A stretch of DNA of 6,207 bases from Nanobdellota archaeon. Lineage in GTDB: Archaea; Nanobdellota; Nanobdellia; SCGC-AAA011-G17; GW2011-AR17. The position numbers were made by a program, and so were the translations under genes. The stretch is taken from assembly GCA_030018575.1 (NCBI GenBank), contig JASEIA010000084.1, positions 1-6,207 of the forward strand, given 5' to 3'. Below, piece after piece: positions 4,775 through 6,207 of the stretch. The notes beneath the pieces were generated by a model. That model was not told the DNA's origin. It was given only the letters and a program-made list of their open reading frames with translations, and did no database searches. Every line of letters begins with the position of its first letter. Within the stretch, counting starts at the first letter, position 1.

Positions 4775-5947
4775 CTAATTCAAAGAAATGCCTAGCGCAA
4801 CAGCAGCTTCTGCAACAACCCTTCTTTCAAAATCAGCCGCCTTTTCTCCGTCAGCTTTTTCTAGATTCAATGCAGACAAAAGAGCCCTTACAGCCTCCTC
4901 CTCCTTCTCAAACAATGAAAGCTCGCTTCTTTGCTCCTTAATTATGTCTTCCGCGTCCTTCTTTGCTTCATTCAAAGACTCTTTCATCTCAATGCTTGAA
5001 AGCCCCGAAGTGTTTTTCATCACAAAATAGGCGTTTCCCAATTTCTCAAAAATTCCCTTGAAATTAATGTCAGAAGGCCTGCCTGACGCAAGTGTTCCGT
5101 TTATCCTTAAAAGAACGATCTTGCCATCTGCTTGAATTGCAGAAACCTTTTCCATTATTTCGTCCTGCAATTGGATTGCTGTTTTCTTATCCGCGCCAAA
5201 GCTTAACGCAGAAACATCCTTCATCTTAAGCTCAACTCTTTTATAGCCATTCTCGTCAACAATGAAAAAGCCCCCGCAGCCCTGCTCTTCAAGCTCCTTG
5301 AAATTATTCGGAAATAATGCGCTTGGGAAAGCAATAATGCCGTTGCCGCGCTTCTTTTCCAGCAGTGCATGCACATGCCCGCCCGCGTAATAGTCAAAGC
5401 CCTCAGGAAGCATTGAGGCAGGCATTGAATCCATATTTTCCATGCCTTGAGGCTTTAATTCATCCAATGCAGAATGGAACATGAATATCTTGTATCCCAT
5501 CTCCTTTCCCAAATGGCTTGTTTCTATTGAATTGTAATCCTCTTTTTCCAAACCCCCTTTTCTCCCCAGCATTCCCGCGATTTTTGCGTTTCCGTGCATT
5601 GTGAACATCAATTTTCCATTTTCAACCCTGAACACGTCCTGCGAAAGCCCCGCCTTCTCCAGGACTTCAAGCATTGTCTTGCCGGAAGGCGAGAAGTCGT
5701 GAGAGCCTGCAATTGTATAAAGCTTAATGTTATTGTCTTTCAGCTTTTTAAGCGCAGAAACAGTGTCCCTTATCAGCTCAATTGGGGGTATTGCGCTGTT
5801 GAACAGGTCGCCTGCAATCAGGACAAAATCAACTTTCTCAGAAATGCAGATGTCAACAGCCCTGCTGAAGGCATCCATTGCAAGCTGCTTCATCTTTGGC
5901 TCCTGCCAGCCTCCAATGTGGCAGTCTGCGATGTGCGCGAACTTCAT
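4775..5947 (-). CDS. mre11: Mre11 DNA double-strand break repair nuclease
   Basis: This 390-residue metallophosphoesterase is the nuclease subunit of the Mre11-Rad50 complex. The motifs are in order: DCHIG (Asp8, His10), GDLFN (Asp47), GSHD (81-84, His83), FMFHSAL (His158) and GGHVH (His191, His193). The FPSALFPNNF stretch at 207-216 corresponds to the conserved region after motif V. A capping domain follows (about 250-312), then a charged C-terminal segment (about 320-390) that should bind the Rad50 coiled-coil base. Length is slightly below the 426 residues of Pyrococcus Mre11. One departure is Ser82 where the canonical GNHD/E motif has a metal-binding Asn. The catalytic His is kept, so activity is still expected. 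The start at 5947 follows a TATA box at leaderless spacing. The last codons overlap the 14-bp direct repeat. rad50 is on the same strand but about 2.6 kb downstream. Confidence 0.96.
   Translation of the reverse strand: MKFAHIADCHIGGWQEPKMKQLAMDAFSRAVDICISEKVDFVLIAGDLFNSAIPPIELIRDTVSALKKLKDNNIKLYTIAGSHDFSPSGKTMLEVLEKAGLSQDVFRVENGKLMFTMHGNAKIAGMLGRKGGLEKEDYNSIETSHLGKEMGYKIFMFHSALDELKPQGMENMDSMPASMLPEGFDYYAGGHVHALLEKKRGNGIIAFPSALFPNNFKELEEQGCGGFFIVDENGYKRVELKMKDVSALSFGADKKTAIQLQDEIMEKVSAIQADGKIVLLRINGTLASGRPSDINFKGIFEKLGNAYFVMKNTSGLSSIEMKESLNEAKKDAEDIIKEQRSELSLFEKEEEAVRALLSALNLEKADGEKAADFERRVVAEAAVALGISLN
4785..4798 (+). repeat. Right copy of the 14-bp direct repeat, within the mre11 3' end
   Basis: This copy is identical to 3540-3553. 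On the minus strand it supplies the mre11 codons for Ala-Leu-Gly-Ile and the first two bases of the Ser codon. The final SLN and the stop (4775-4784) would then come from the inserted segment, which would explain why mre11 remains intact despite the insertion. Confidence 0.7.
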
Positions 5948-5969
5948 AAAAGGAGAAATGCTGTGGTGG

Positions 5970-5979
5970 CTTATATAGG
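5970..5979 (-). promoter_or_regulatory. TATA box for mre11
   Basis: On the minus strand this reads CCTATATAAG, a good archaeal TATA match, centred about 27.5 nt upstream of the mre11 ATG. It lies inside the 60-bp gap after the preceding gene, so mre11 has its own promoter. TTTCTCCTTTT directly before the ATG is pyrimidine-rich and lacks a Shine-Dalgarno sequence, which supports a leaderless message. Confidence 0.65.
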
Positions 5980-6007
5980 TTTTGATAAAAAAGGCTTTGC
6001 GTATAAA

Positions 6008-6207
6008 TTAGCTCGGGATGACTTTATAAATTTCTATCTTAGCAGAAAACTCTTTTAATAATCTTAGCACTTTATTTTTATATTCTTCATTGAAAATTAT
6101 AACAGAACGAACGGGGCGTTTAAACTCTTTGTCTGTTAGCAGTCCTTTAATCTCATTTTTGTATTTTCCTTGATGCGTCTTTTCAATAGTCCCAAACATT
6201 TTTCGGT
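6008..6207 (-). CDS. C-terminal part of an unidentified protein, 5' end uncertain or outside the window
   Basis: The visible frame ends at TAA (6008-6010) and stays open to the window edge. There is an in-frame ATG at 6199, which would give 63 residues, but the codons before it (CGA AAA) are open too, so this is probably the tail of a longer gene. The end of the protein reads as a beta strand (VRSVIIF), a helix (NEEYKNKVLRLLKEF) and a beta strand (KIEIYKV). This loosely recalls the C-terminal edge of some PD-(D/E)XK nucleases, but no catalytic motif is in view and I assign no function. The sequence is AT-rich. It is on the same strand as mre11, 60 bp upstream of it. Confidence 0.6.
   Translation of the reverse strand, partial: RKMFGTIEKTHQGKYKNEIKGLLTDKEFKRPVRSVIIFNEEYKNKVLRLLKEFSAKIEIYKVIPS

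Noticed and set aside
3554..4784. Insertion sequence with transposase
   Set aside because: The only gene is a DUF1016 nuclease. I find no convincing terminal inverted repeats at the two ends and no transposase motif, so an IS call is not supported although the flanking direct repeat is real.
5594..6058. 154-codon plus-strand open frame covering the mre11 5' end and its promoter
   Set aside because: It is antisense to conserved Mre11 motifs and crosses the TATA box and the end of the next gene. It has no homology-like features.

Overview
The window looks archaeal and chromosomal. It carries an archaeal-type Rad50 (SMC-like ATPase with a zinc hook) and an archaeal-type Mre11 nuclease. Both have a TATA-like box centred about 27-28 nt upstream of the start codon, with no room for a leader, which is the architecture of leaderless archaeal mRNAs. 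The compact Rad50, plus a membrane-anchored protein with a Cys-repeat ladder, would suit a DPANN-type lineage. That placement is inference from style, not from a marker gene.

Layout, left to right. A short C-rich minisatellite (3-116) runs right up to the stop codon of rad50 (117-2162, minus strand). A 419-bp divergent intergenic region (2163-2581) follows. It holds a degenerate GT-rich tract, an AT-rich middle and a three-copy 20-bp tandem repeat, and the GT-rich tract is an inverted, decayed relative of that repeat. Next on the plus strand is a gene for an extracytoplasmic protein with 26 cysteines (2582-3550), then a YhcG/DUF1016-family PD-(D/E)XK nuclease gene (3743-4744). mre11 (4775-5947) and the 3' part of an unidentified gene (6008-6207) lie on the minus strand.

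Mre11 and Rad50 form the MR complex that processes DNA double-strand breaks. In most archaea their genes are adjacent, but here two plus-strand genes lie between them and each has its own apparent promoter.

The most interesting signal is a perfect 14-bp direct repeat, GAAATGCCTAGCGC, at 3540-3553 and 4785-4798. It brackets the nuclease gene, which is visibly more AT-rich than its neighbours. The right copy is part of the mre11 3' end. Read on the minus strand, the left copy also encodes the Mre11 C-terminal residues Ala-Leu-Gly-Ile-Ser-Leu followed by a stop. The simplest reading is that a roughly 1.25-kb nuclease cassette inserted at the mre11 3' end and rebuilt that end, leaving the old end overlapping the Cys-rich gene.
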